Source: Prado023 sp963714995 (lineage in GTDB: Bacteria; Actinomycetota; Actinomycetes; S36-B12; CAIYMF01). Taken from it: a stretch of 64,000 bases of DNA. The notes beneath the pieces are model-generated. The model was not told the DNA's origin. It saw nothing but the letters and a program-made list of their open reading frames with translations, and ran no database searches. Below, piece after piece: positions 41,903 to 52,753 of this stretch (position 1 is the first letter of the stretch; each line of letters starts with the position of its first letter). The position numbers and the translations under genes were made by a program. The stretch is taken from positions 1 to 64,000 of the forward strand of contig CAVQQP010000017.1 of the NCBI GenBank assembly GCA_963714995.1, written 5' to 3'.

Positions 41903-44900
41903 ATGTCGGACGCAGGGTCCAAGATGGTCCGCGTGGATCCCCTGGCCGCGTTCTCCGAGCCCACGAGGCGGTGGTTCAGTGCGGCGTTCGCGACCCCCAC
42001 GGACGTCCAGGCCGCGGCCTGGCCGAGGATCCAGGCAGGAGCCGATGTCCTCGCGGTGGCGCCGACGGGATCGGGCAAGACCCTCGCGGCCTTCCTGTGC
42101 GCGATCGATCGGTGCCTGACCCCACGTGCCGAGCCCGGGGTCCGGGTGCTCTACATCAGCCCGCTGAAGGCCCTTGCCGTGGACGTGGAGCGCAACCTGC
42201 GGGCCCCGCTGGCGGGGATCGCCAACCAGTGCGAGCTCCTCGGCCTGCCGATGCCGCACATCAGCGTCGCCCTGCGCACCGGCGACACCCCTGCCCAGGA
42301 GCGACGTGTCATGGCCCGGCGTCCCCCGGACGTCCTGATCACCACCCCGGAGTCGCTGTTCCTGATGCTGACGTCAGCGACCCGGAGCATCCTGGCCGGG
42401 GTGGAGTCGGTGATCATCGACGAGGTGCATGCCATCGCCGGCTCGAAGCGGGGCGCGCACCTGGCCGTCAGCCTGGCGCGGCTCGATCACCTCGCGGGAC
42501 GCCGCATCCCCCGCGTGGGGCTGTCCGCGACAGTTCGCCCGACCCACGTGGCCGCGCAGTTCCTCGGCGGTGACGTCCCGGTCGAGATCCTCGAGCAGGG
42601 GACGGCCAAGGAGTGGGAGCTCACCGTCCAGGTCCCGGTCGAGGACCTCGGTGAGCTGGGCACCGGCCCAGGTCCCGACGGCTCCCCCACCGCGTCGATC
42701 TGGCCGCACGTCGAACAGCGGATCGTGGACCTGATCGAGGACCACCGGTCGACCATCGTGTTCGCCAACTCCCGGCGGCTGGCCGAGCGGCTCACCGCCC
42801 GGCTCAACGAGATCCACGCCGAACGCTCCGGGGCGGGCGCGGAGGCCCCCGCGAGCGGCCGTTCCCCGGCGGAGGTCATGGCCCAGTCGGGGGTCTCCCT
42901 GGGCGCGGAGCCGGTGCTGGCCCGGGCGCATCACGGCTCGGTGAGCAAGGAGCAGCGGGCCCACATCGAGGACGACCTCAAGACCGGCCGACTGCGGGCG
43001 GTGGTCGCGACCTCCAGCCTCGAGCTGGGGATCGACATGGGGGCCGTGGACCTCGTGATCCAGGTCGAGGCGCCACCGTCGGTCAGCTCCGGGCTGCAGC
43101 GCGTGGGTCGGGCCGGGCACCAGGTCGGTGCGGTCTCGACCGGCGTCATCCTGCCCAAGTACCGATCCGACCTGCTGACCAGCGCGGTGGTCGTCCAGCG
43201 GATGCGTTCCGGGGCCATCGAGGAGCTGCGCATCCCGGCCAACCCGCTGGACGTGGCCGCCCAGCAGATCGTCGCCTGCGTCGCGATGGACGACTGGCCG
43301 GCGGCGGACCTGCTCGCCCTCCTGCGGAGGACGGCGTCGTTCGCTGAGCTGACGCCGGCGGTCTACGAGGCCGTCGTCGAGATGCTGGCCGGCCGGTACC
43401 CCTCGGACGCCTTCGCGGAGCTTCGCCCCCGGATCATCTGGGACCGCGGCACCGACATGCTGACGGCACGCCCCGGAGCCCAGCAGCTGGCGGTCACCTC
43501 CGGCGGGACGATCCCCGACCGCGGGCTCTTCGGCGTGCACATCGTCGGGGGCGGGCGGGTCGGCGAGCTCGACGAGGAGATGGTCTACGAGTCGCGGGTC
43601 GGGGACGTGTTCGCCCTCGGGGCCAGCAGCTGGCAGATCATCGAGATCACCCACGACCGGGTCAACGTCGTGCCCGCCGCAGGCTCACCCGGACGCCTTC
43701 CGTTCTGGCGCGGGGACAACCTCGGGCGTCCTGCGGAGCTCGGTCGTGCCATCGGGGAGTTCACCCGCCAGATGGCCGAGCTGGCCCCCGAGGAGGCTCG
43801 GGCCCGGCTGGCGCGACCTGGGCCTCGATGCGTGGGCGGGGGGCAACCTCGTCGCCTACCTGGCCGAGCAGTCCCTGGCCAGCCACGTCCCGACCGACCG
43901 CACGATCGTCGTCGAGCGGACCCGCGACGAGCTCGGGGACTGGCGGCTCACCGTGCTGTCGCCCTTCGGCGCGCAGGTGCACGCGCCCTGGGCGCTGCTG
44001 GCACGGGAGCGGCTCAGCAGGCGGTTCGGGGTCGATGCCGCAGTCCTGCATGGTGACGACGGCATCGTCGCCCGCCTGCCGGACCTCCCCGACGACGACT
44101 GGCTCGCCGAGGCGACGGCGTGCCTGTTCCCCGATCCCGACGACGTCGAGGCCGATGTCACCCGACTGATCGGTGGATCGGCGCTGTTCGCGGCCCGGTT
44201 CCGTGAGTGCGCCTCGCGCGCGCTGCTCCTGCCCCGGCCCCGGCCAGGGCGGCGTGCCCCGCTGTGGCAGCAGCGTCAGCGGTCGGCCCAGCTGCTGCAG
44301 ATCGCAGCCGAGCACCCCACCTTCCCGATCGTCCTGGAGGCGGTCCGGGAGTGCGTCAAGGACGTCTATGACGTCCCGGCCCTGGTCGCGCTGATGGCCT
44401 CCGTGCAGGAGCGCCGGATCCGCGTCATCGAGGTCACGCCGGCAGCGGCATCCCCGTTCGCCCGCTCCCTGCTGTTCGGCTATGTCTCGGAGTACCTCTA
44501 CGAGGGGGACTCCCCGCTGGCGGAGCGCCGGGCGGCGGCCCTCACCCTGGACCCGTCGCTGCTCGGGGAGCTCCTCGGCCAGACGGACCTCCGCGACCTC
44601 CTCGAACCGGACGCGATCGCCCAGGTCGTTGCCCAGATCCAGCACCTCACCGAGGAGCGGCGCGCGCGGGGGCCGGAGGATGTCGCCGATCTGCTGCGGG
44701 TCCTCGGGCCGCTGGGCACCGCCGAGACCGAGCTGCGCGGCGTCGACCCGGCGTGGCTCGACGCGCTCGAGGCCCAGCGTCGGATCCTGCGCACGCGGGT
44801 CGCGGGCAGGGAGGTCTGGGCCGGTGTCGAGGACGCGGCGCGGCTGCGCGACGGGCTCGGGGCGCCGATCCCCGCCGGCGTCCCGGATGCGCACCTCCGG

Positions 44901-46580
44901 CCGGTGGAGGACCCACTGGCCGACCTGATCGCCCGCTATGCCCGCACGCACGGGCCGTTCACCGTCGAGGACGTCGTCGGGGACCTGGGACTTCCACCCG
45001 CCGTCGTGTCCCAGCGGCTGACGCTCAGCAGGGCGGCCGGGAGGATCATCGAGGGCTGGTTCGTCCCCGACTCCCCCGGTCCGCAGTGGTGCCACCCCGA
45101 CGTCCTGCGGCTGATCAAGCGTCGTTCCGTGGCGCTGCTGCGCCAGCAGATCGAGCCGGTGTCCCAGGCCGCCCTGGCCACGTTCCTGCCACGATGGCAC
45201 GGCATCGGCCCGCACGCCTCGACCCGGCTTCGCGGCCCGGACGGTGTGCTGCAGGCCGTCCGGGCGATGGCCGGGGTCGCCGTCCCGGCATCCGCCCTCG
45301 AGGAGTCGATCCTGCCGGTGCGCGTCAGCGGGTACGCCCCGGCAATGCTCGACGAGCTGACCTCTGCCGGCGAGATCCTCTGGTCCGGCAGCGCTCCCCT
45401 TCCCGGTGGCGATGGCTGGATCGCGCTGGCCCCTGCTGATATCGGCTTCCTGCTGCCAAGGGCAGCCGACCTGCCGAGCGGCCAGGTCGCTTCGGAGCTG
45501 CTCGGACTCCTGCGCTCCGGTGGTGGCTGGTTCCTGGGGGACCTTCGGAACCGGATCGCGCACCTCGACCTCGACTCCGCGACGGTTGCCCAGGGACTCC
45601 TGGATCTCCTCTGGGCCGGATTGGTCAGCAACGACACGATCGAGCCGATGCGTGCGATGCGCGATCGTTCGCGCGGCGGCCGACGTCGCACCACCCCGAC
45701 CGCCGGCCAGCGACCGCGTCGACCAGCGCGTGGGCGCTACGCGGACCTGTGGCGGCGACCCACGGACGCTGTGGGAGTCGGTACCGGGGACCCACAGGCC
45801 GCGCAGCCGTGGGGTGCGGGCCCGGCGGGATCCGGAGCCACGGGAGCCATCAGCGGGAGGACCGGGCGCGCACCTGACTTGCCGGGCCGGTGGTTCGCGT
45901 TGCCCGCCGACCTGCCGCCACGCGAGGTCGTGGCCGTGGCGCGCGCCGAGGCGCACCTGGACCGACTGGGGATCGTCACCCGGGGTGCCGTGCTCGCCTC
46001 CGGAGACCCCGGCGGATTCGCCTCGGCCTACCGGACCCTGTCGATGATGGAGGAACGGGGCAGGGTCCAGCGGGTCTACGCCGTGGAGGGACTGGGTGCC
46101 TCCCAGTTCGCCCTCGCCGGGGTCGTGGACCAGGTGCGGGCCGTGGAGCGCGAGCTGGCCGATGGGCGCGGCGATCACCTGCTGCTCGCCACCTCGGACC
46201 CCGCGAACCCGTACGGCGCAGCCCTCGAATGGCCGTCCAGCGACTGGGCGGGCGGTTCGGGGTCGCCGCACCGACCCTCTCGGGGCGCTGGCTGCCACGT
46301 GGTCCTGGCCGGCGGCCTGCCCGTGCTGTACGCGGAGCGCGGGGGCCACACCCTGCTCACGTTCACGCACGGCGCAGCAGAGTCAGACGCAGCCGCGCAG
46401 CTGGCCACGGCAGCGCGACTGCTGCACGACTCGGTGCGGTCCGCAGCGATCGGGCCGCTGACCATCACGCGGGTCAACGGATCGGAGGTGATGGAACCGG
46501 GCACGTCGGACCACGTGCGCCAGGTATTGGAGACCGCAGGGTTCGCGCTGACCCCGCGCGGATACCGCGTGCCGCGCTGA
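41903..46580 (+). CDS. lhr: Lhr family ATP-dependent helicase, frameshifted
   Basis: A large superfamily 2 helicase of about 1,558 residues. Motif I is VAPTGSGKTLAAFLCAID, motif II SVIIDEVHAIAGSKRG, motif III VGLSATVRP; motifs V/VI include TSSLELGIDMGAVDLVIQ and QRVGRAGHQVG. The large C-terminal half contains the winged-helix and Lhr-CTD regions (DLGLDAWAGGNLVAYLAEQ, VQERRIRVIEVTPAAASPFA). The frame changes near 43810: removing one G in CTGGCGCGAC gives the expected ARLRDLGLDAW. Mycobacterial Lhr is a 3'-to-5' DNA-dependent ATPase and helicase linked to DNA repair. The ATG at 41903 starts MSDAGSKMVRVDPLAAFSE; a later ATG at 41924 is possible. Just before 45860 there is a low-complexity Gly/Ala/Pro linker. 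Confidence 0.9.
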
Positions 46581-46668
46581 CCCCGAGCGGTGCGACGGTG
46601 CCGAGCGGTGGCCGAGCGTGCTCAGGACGGCGCGCGAGACCGGGAACGGTGCGTGGATTCGCGCGGCC

Positions 46669-46935
46669 TCAGGCGGCGTGCGCCACTCCGGCCTGGGCGG
46701 CTTCGACGGTCGCAACCTCGTCGCTCACCGACCGCAGGAGGGTGGACAGCGGGACATCGAGTGCGGTGCAGATGGCCGCGAGCAACTCGCTGGACGGTTC
46801 CTTCTGGCCGCGCTCGATCTCGGAGAGGTAGCCCAAGGAGACGCGCGCCGCGGAGCTGACGTCGCGCAGCGTCCGGCCCTGGTCCTGACGCAGGCGCCGC
46901 AACTGCTCGCCGACGACCCGTCGCAGGATCACCAT
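46669..46935 (-). CDS. clgR: XRE-family regulator, ClgR-like
   Basis: An 88-residue protein consisting of one helix-turn-helix domain: LRRLRQDQGRTLRDVSSAAR, then VSLGYLSEIERGQKEPSSE and LLAAICTALDVPLSTLL. The YLSEIERGQKEPSSELL recognition helix and the position beside cinA and pgsA match ClgR of actinobacteria, which activates clp protease genes. The ATG follows AAGGGGA. The protein is convergent with lhr, and 78 bases separate it from cinA upstream, so it could have its own promoter. Confidence 0.8.
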   Translation of the reverse strand: MVILRRVVGEQLRRLRQDQGRTLRDVSSAARVSLGYLSEIERGQKEPSSELLAAICTALDVPLSTLLRSVSDEVATVEAAQAGVAHAA

Positions 46936-46988
46936 GACCGTCCCCTTCCCTCCATTGATCAACTCTATCGCGAGTCCCCCGCCTGTGC

Positions 46989-47002
46989 GGTGACGTGTCA
47001 CC
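46989..47002. promoter_or_regulatory. Dyad upstream of clgR
   Basis: GGTGACGTGTCACC has 6-base inverted arms around GT. It lies 54 bases before the clgR start in the gap after cinA and may be an operator; the binding protein is unknown. Confidence 0.25.
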
Positions 47003-47013
47003 TGAACGCGCGG

Positions 47014-47565
47014 TCAGTCGCCGTTGTTCCCGGACCCAGCCGCAGAGCCCGCGCCCGGATCGGCACCGGCTGCGCGTCGGGCCTCCGTCAGCATGAGCAG
47101 CGCGCCGGTGACCGCATCCTGTTGGATCTCTGCCCGTGAGCCGACCAGCGCCCACTGTCGGGATTCGGTCCCCCGCGGACCGGCGACCGCGACGAACACG
47201 GTCCCCACCGGCTGGCCGCTGGCAGAGTCCGGTCCGGCCTCCCCCGTCGTCGACACCCCGTAGGTGGCGCCGAGACGATCCCGGGCTCCCTGGGCCATCT
47301 GCTGGGCCACCAGCGCGCACACGGGCCCGTGCTGCGCCAGAGCCTCGGGATCCACGCCGAGCATCGAGGACTTCACGTCGGTGGAGTAGGCCACGACCGC
47401 TCCACGCACGACCGTCGAGGAACCGGGGACCGACGTCAGCGCAGCCACCAGCCGGCCCCCGGTGATCGACTCCGCGGTCGCCACGGTCGCGCCGTCGGCG
47501 GCCAGGTCCGCGATCAGGCCTGCCACGTCGACCACGTCCAGGGCGGGCCCCGGTCCATCGGTCAC
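47014..47565 (-). CDS. cinA: CinA C-terminal domain protein (nicotinamide mononucleotide deamidase-like)
   Basis: A 183-residue single-domain protein. GATVATAESITGGRLVAALT, VVAYSTDVKSSMLGVDPEAL and GVSTTGEAGPDSASGQPVGT are the conserved blocks of the CinA C-terminal domain, whose E. coli counterpart PncC deamidates NMN. The N-terminal MoaB-like domain of full CinA is absent, as usual in actinobacteria. The GTG at 47563-47565 is its natural start and would overlap a TGA of pgsA (GTGA). In the sequence as given the frame reads through from pgsA, which I consider an artefact. Confidence 0.87.
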   Translation of the reverse strand: MTDGPGPALDVVDVAGLIADLAADGATVATAESITGGRLVAALTSVPGSSTVVRGAVVAYSTDVKSSMLGVDPEALAQHGPVCALVAQQMAQGARDRLGATYGVSTTGEAGPDSASGQPVGTVFVAVAGPRGTESRQWALVGSRAEIQQDAVTGALLMLTEARRAAGADPGAGSAAGSGNNGD

Positions 47566-48321
47566 TGCGTGGTCCCGGGCGGGGGCGCATCGCCGGCGCC
47601 ATCGACGGGCTGGCGCGGCCGCGGCGGCCGTGCGCGCGGCCTTCGCGGTCTTGGAGTCGCTGCGCGTCCAGTACGCCTTGCTGATGTAGTCCAAGCCGGT
47701 CAGCGCCGTGAGCAGGACCGCGATGCCCATGACCGCGTTGCGGATCCCCCACAGCAGGGTCATCTCGGGCGTGATGGGCAGCAGGAACAGGGTGATGCCG
47801 ACCATCTGGAACAGCGTCTTGGCCTTGCCGCCCCGGCTGGCGGGGATCACCCCGTGCTTGAGCACCCCGAAGCGGATCAGCGTCACTCCGACCTCGCGGC
47901 TGATGATCAGGATGGTCACCCACCACCAGAGCTCATCCAGGACGGACAGCCCGATCAGGGCCACGCCCGTCAGCGCCTTGTCGGCCAGGGGGTCGGCGAT
48001 CTTGCCGAACGTCGTGACCAGTCCCTGCTTGCGGGCCAGCCAGCCGTCGAGCCAGTCGGTGATGGCCGCCACGACGAAGACCACGGTCGCCGCGACGCGG
48101 GTCGCGGCGTTCTCCCCGCCGTCGTACATGAGCAGGTACCAGAAGAACGGGATCATCACGATCCGCAGCAGCGTGAGCAGGTTGGGCAGGTTCCACAGCT
48201 GGGCCCACCCCGTCACCACCCGCTCCCGGCTCCACATCTCGGGCTTCTCGGCGTGCGGATCAGGCTCACCGGACGTCGGGGGCACCGGCTCGGCAGGGCC
48301 GCTCGGATCAGATCCGGACAA
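47562..48321 (-). CDS. pgsA: CDP-diacylglycerol-glycerol-3-phosphate 3-phosphatidyltransferase (PgsA), frameshifted near its end
   Basis: About 252 residues, a membrane enzyme that makes phosphatidylglycerol phosphate. The CDP-alcohol phosphotransferase motif D-x2-D-G-x2-A-R-x8-G-x3-D-x3-D is complete (DWLDGWLARKQG, then FGKIADPLAD). Hydrophobic segments include AATRVAATVVFVVAAITDWL and TPEMTLLWGIRNAVMGIAVL. The start is a rare TTG at 48319-48321, chosen because GGAGG lies six bases before it. It overlaps the rimO stop. At the C-terminus, near 47625, the given frame turns into Arg-rich sequence running into cinA. Removing one base there gives a plausible tail (VDGAGDAPPPGTTQ) ending at the TGA 47562-47564, overlapping the cinA GTG. 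Confidence 0.88.
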
Positions 48322-49766
48322 CGGACACCTCCACGGCGTGCAGGTCGACGCCCTCCGTGGCGACGACCCGGGCGCGCAGCATCGACCCCGGGGCGACGCG
48401 CCCGCGCAGGTCCGGGGTCAGGTGGACGCTGGTGGTGCTGTCCTCGGGCCCCTGGTGCTCAGCCCGCCCCTCGGCGGACATCCCGTCCACGTGCTCCACC
48501 AGGACCTCGACCACCTGGCCGATCCGCTGCTCCGCGCGTTGGGTCATGACCTCGTCGAGCAGGTCGCTGACCTCCGTGACCCGTGCCCGGATCTCGGCCG
48601 CGTCGAGCTTGCCGTCCAGGCCCAGGGCCTCGGTGCCGTCCTCATCGGAGTAGCCGAAGACGCCGACGGCGTCCATCTGGGCGCGACCCGAGGAAGGACA
48701 TGAGCTCCTCGACGTCGTCCTCGGTCTCCCCGGGGAAGCCGACGATCACGTTGCTGCGGATGCCCGCCTCCGGGGAATCGGAGCGGATCGCGGCGATGAG
48801 ATCGAGGAAGGACTCGGTGCCGCCGAAGCGCCGCATCCGACGCAGCAGCGGGGCGCTGGCGTGCTGGAAGCTCAGGTCGAAGTAGTCCGCGACGCTCGGG
48901 GCCTCGAGCATCGTGCGGACCAGGCCCGGCCGCACCTCCGCGGGCTGGAGGTAGGAGACGCGGATCCGCTCGATCCCGTCGACGGTCCCGAGTGCGCCGA
49001 GGAGATCCTCGAGGGCGCGGGGATCGGCGAGGTCCTTGCCGTAGGAGGTGGAGTTCTCGCTGACGAGCACCAGCTCACGGACCCCACTGCCGGCGAGCCA
49101 CTGGGCCTCAGCCAGGACATCGGCGCGTGAGCGGGAGACGAACGATCCACGGAACGACGGGATGGCGCAGAAGGCGCACCGGCGGTCGCAGCCCGAGGCG
49201 ATCTTCAGCGACGCCACGGGTCCGGACGTGATGCGCTGCCGGATCCACCCGGGACCGACCGCGCCCGCATCGGGCACGCCTCCGGCCGTCGACGAGGAGG
49301 CGCCACCGTGACCGGGGACGTGCACCGCGCTGCCGGGCCGGTCCGTGGGTGCCATGGGCAGCAGCGTGCGGCGATCCCGCGGCACGTGACTGGTGAGCGT
49401 CCCACCGTCGACGATCACGCGCAGCCGCTCAGCGATGTCCGGGTAGTCGTCGAACCCGAGGACGGCATCGGCCTCCGGGAGCTCGGCGGCCAGCTCCGCG
49501 CCGTACCGCTCGGCCATGCACCCCACGGCGACGACCGCGCGGTGCCGGCCGTCCGGGGTCTGACCGCCGACCGACAGCAGGGCGTCGACGGACTCGCGCT
49601 TCGCGGCCTCGATGAACCCGCACGTGTTGACCAGGACGGCGTCCGCGTCCTCAGCGTCGTCCACGAGCTCGAAGCCCTGCGCCGCCAGGCGACCGGCCAG
49701 CTCCTCGGAGTCCACCTCGTTGCGTGCGCAGCCGAGTGTCACCAGGGCCACTCGGGTCGTGCTCAC
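48308..49766 (-). CDS. rimO: Ribosomal protein S12 methylthiotransferase (RimO), frameshifted
   Basis: About 485 residues after repair. This radical SAM enzyme adds a methylthio group to an aspartate of ribosomal protein S12. The N-terminal domain has VALVTLGCARNEVDSEELAG and AVLVNTCGFIEAAKRES. The radical SAM cluster motif is ASGCDRRCAFCAIPSFRG. The C-terminal part resumes in a new frame with MDAVGVFGYSDEDGTEALG and the TRAM domain. The shift is near 48693 and fits one extra base. I chose the GTG at 49764-49766, giving STTRVALVTLGCARN, close to the family N-terminus. It lies 26 bases after ftsK and overlaps pgsA. Confidence 0.9.
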
Positions 49767-49792
49767 CTGGTCAGCGTAGGCCACCGGGATCG

Positions 49793-52640
49793 TCAGCTGC
49801 CGTGCTGCAGGTCGGAGAGCAGCTCGTCGAGGTCATCAGGCTTGATCAGGACATCGCGCGCCTTGGAGCCCTCGGACGGCCCGACGACGCCCCGTGACTC
49901 CATCAGGTCCATGAGCCGCCCGGCCTTGGCGAACCCCACCCGCAGCTTGCGCTGGAGCATGGAGGTCGAGCCGAACTGCGTGGTGACCACCAGCTCGATG
50001 GCGGCGACCAGGAGGTCGAGGTCGTCGCCGATGTCGTCATCCACGTCGCGCTTGGCCGCGGCCTCGGTGAGGACGTCGTCGCGGTACTGGGCGGCCATCT
50101 GCTTCTTGACGTGGCCCACCACGGCACGGATCTCGGACTCCGGGACGAAGGCGCCCTGGATCCGCATCGGCTTCGAGGCGCCCATCGGCAGGAACAACCC
50201 GTCGCCCTGGCCGACCAGGGCCTCGGCACCCGTCTGGTCCAGGATGACCCGGCTGTCGGTCTGGCTGGAGGTCGCGAACGCCAGGCGGGAGGGCACGTTG
50301 GCCTTGATCAGGCCCGTGACCACGTCCACGCTGGGCCGCTGGGTGGCGAGCACGAGGTGGATGCCGGCGGCGCGTGCCAGCTGCGTGATCCGGACGATCG
50401 ACTCCTCCACGTCACGGGGGGCCACCATCATCAGGTCGGCGAGCTCGTCGACGATGACCAGCAGGTAGGGGTAGGGGGCCAGGACCCGCTGGGAGTCCGG
50501 CGGCACCGCGAGCGTCCCCGAGCGCACCGCCCGGTTGAAGTCGTCGATGTGCCGGAACCCGAAGTGCGCGAGGTCGTCGTAGCGGGCGTCCATCTCCCGG
50601 ACCACCCACTGCAGCGCCTCGGCGGCCTTCTTGGGGTTCGTGATGATCGGGGTGATCAGGTGCGGGATGCCCTCGTAGGCCGTCAGCTCCACGCGCTTCG
50701 GGTCGACGAGCACCATCCGGACCTCGGCGGGAGTGGCGCGCATGAGGATGCTGGTGACCAGGGCGTTGATGCAGCTGGACTTGCCGGCACCCGTGGCGCC
50801 GGCGACCAGGATGTGCGGCATCTTGGCGAGGTTCGCGCAGACGTAGCCGCCCTCGACGTCCTTGCCGAGGCCGACGAGCAGCGGGTGGTGGTCGGCCTGC
50901 GCCGACGGGGCCCGCAGGGTGTCGCCCAGGGACACCATCTCGCGGTCGGTGTTGGGGATCTCGATGCCGATCGCGCTCTTGCCGGGGATCGGGGACAGGA
51001 TCCGGATCTCCGAGGTCGCCACGGCGTAGGCGATGTTCTTGGCCAGCGCGGTGACCCGCTCCACCTTCACGCTCTGGCCGAGCTCCACCTCGTAGCGGGT
51101 GACCGTGGGCCCACGCATGTAGCCGGTGACGTGGGCGTCGATCTCGAACTGCGTGAGCACGTCGGTCAGCGACGCCACGACACGGTCGTTCGAGGCGCTG
51201 CGCGCCTTCGGTGCGGTGCCGGCCTTGAGCAGCGTCGGGGTCGGCAGCCGGTAGTCGGGGGCCCCCGGCAGCCGCAGCTGCTCCGGGCGGGCGATCGCGA
51301 CCGTGTTGTGCTTGCCGGACTTGCCGGCAGCGCCGGATCGACGGCGGCCACGAGCGAGGCAAGGTTCGGGTCGGCGGGGGCCGAGTCCCCGCCGATCGCC
51401 TCGGCCGCGGCGACTCCCGCGACCTGCACGGTCTGGTCGTGCGGGCCGGCCGCGTCGGTGGGGTCGTCGGCGTGGAACAGGGCCGCGTCGATGAGCGTGG
51501 GGTCGTCCCCGTCGGCGCCGGCTGACGCCGTCCCCGGGGGCGGTGGCCACGGCGGAGATGAATGCCTCGTCGCCGGCCAGCGGCCCGTCGTACACGGGGA
51601 CGTCGAGGTCCTTCCTGGACCGGCGCATGCCGCGCACCAGCCCGAGCGCCCGGGCCCTGAGGGCGCTGGCCCCGGAGGCTCTTGGCCCCGGTGTCGGGGG
51701 TGGCCGTGGGGGCGGCGGCTGCGGTGCCTGCCTCCGTGCCGTCGGACCCGGCGGCGGCCGCGTCGGGGTCGACGTCGACCAGGGCGGCGTGCTTGGCCCG
51801 ACCATCCACGGCCATGTCACCGGCGGGCGGCTCTCCCTCGGCGGTCGCGCGCGACTCACCGCGACGGAGCAGCAGGGCATCGCGCACGGCACCGAGCCGC
51901 TCGGGAACGGCGTGGATCGGTGTGGCCGTGACCACCAGCAGGCCGAAGGCCATCAGGCCGACCAGCCACAGGTAGGCAAGCCAGACCCCGACGGCGGACA
52001 CGATCGGTGCGGTGACGAGCCAGCCGACCCACCCGCCGGCCGCACGCATCGCCTCGGACCCGTCACTCGGGCTCGGCGCTCCCTGGGCCAGCGACCAGAT
52101 CCCGCATGCCGATGCCAGCAGGATCCCGGTGCCGATGGCCAGACGGCCGGTGGTGGATGCCTCGTCCGGGTGGCGCAGCACGCGCAGCGTGGCCCAGAAC
52201 AGGAACAGCGGGACGACGACATCCAGGGCGCCGAACAGGCCGGTGACGACCGCCGTGACGACCCCGGTCAGCCACCCGTCGACGGAGAACCAGGTCACCG
52301 CGGCCACGACGATGGTCAAGGTGAACAGCAGCAGGCCGATGCCATCGCGACGGTGGGTGGCATCCAGGTCCCGGGCGCTGCGACCCACAGCGCGCGCCAC
52401 GCCTCCGAGGATCGCCGCGAGGAACAGCCAGATCCGGGCGAGGAGCCGCCCGAACGCCCGCACCACCCGTGCGACGGGGCCCGGCCCGCGGCGCGTGGAC
52501 GGCTTGGGGGCGGTCCGCGGGACCGAGCGCGACGAGGCACCCCTGGACTGGGTGGATCGGGTCGAGCCCTTGCGGCTGCTCGGCTGGGAGCTGCGTGAGG
52601 CACCCGACGTGCGGGCGCGCGCAGGTGACTTGGTGGCCAT
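49793..52640 (-). CDS. ftsK: DNA translocase FtsK/SpoIIIE, three frameshifts in the linker
   Basis: About 948 residues. The N-terminus has a basic tail (MATKSPARARTSGASR) and roughly four transmembrane segments (IWLFLAAILGGVARAVG, LLLFTLTIVVAAVTWFSV, VVTGLFGALDVVVPLFLFWA, SAVGVWLAYLWLVGLMAFGL). A Pro/Ala/Asp-rich linker follows, then the motor with Walker A ILVAGATGAGKSSCINAL and Walker B YLLVIVDELADLMMV. The gamma DNA-recognition domain at the end includes STSMLQRKLRVGFAKAGRL. The linker is spread over three frames with changes near 51680, 51535 and 51330; the C/G run CCCCGGGGG at the second suggests a homopolymer error. FtsK pumps chromosome termini through the division septum. Confidence 0.9.
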
Positions 52641-52753
52641 GTCGCGAGGCTACCGGGGGTGGGACGTCCCCGAGGCTGTCCCCGACTCCGCCGGCATTCG
52701 TGTCGTCCCGCAGCCGCCCGCCCCGAGCCCAGACCGCCCGGGTGGGTCGGGAC

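Noticed and set aside
51330..51690. Programmed ribosomal frameshifting in ftsK
   Set aside because: The three shifts lie in the unconserved linker with no slippery heptamer or pseudoknot, and similar shifts occur in many unrelated genes here, so indels explain them better.
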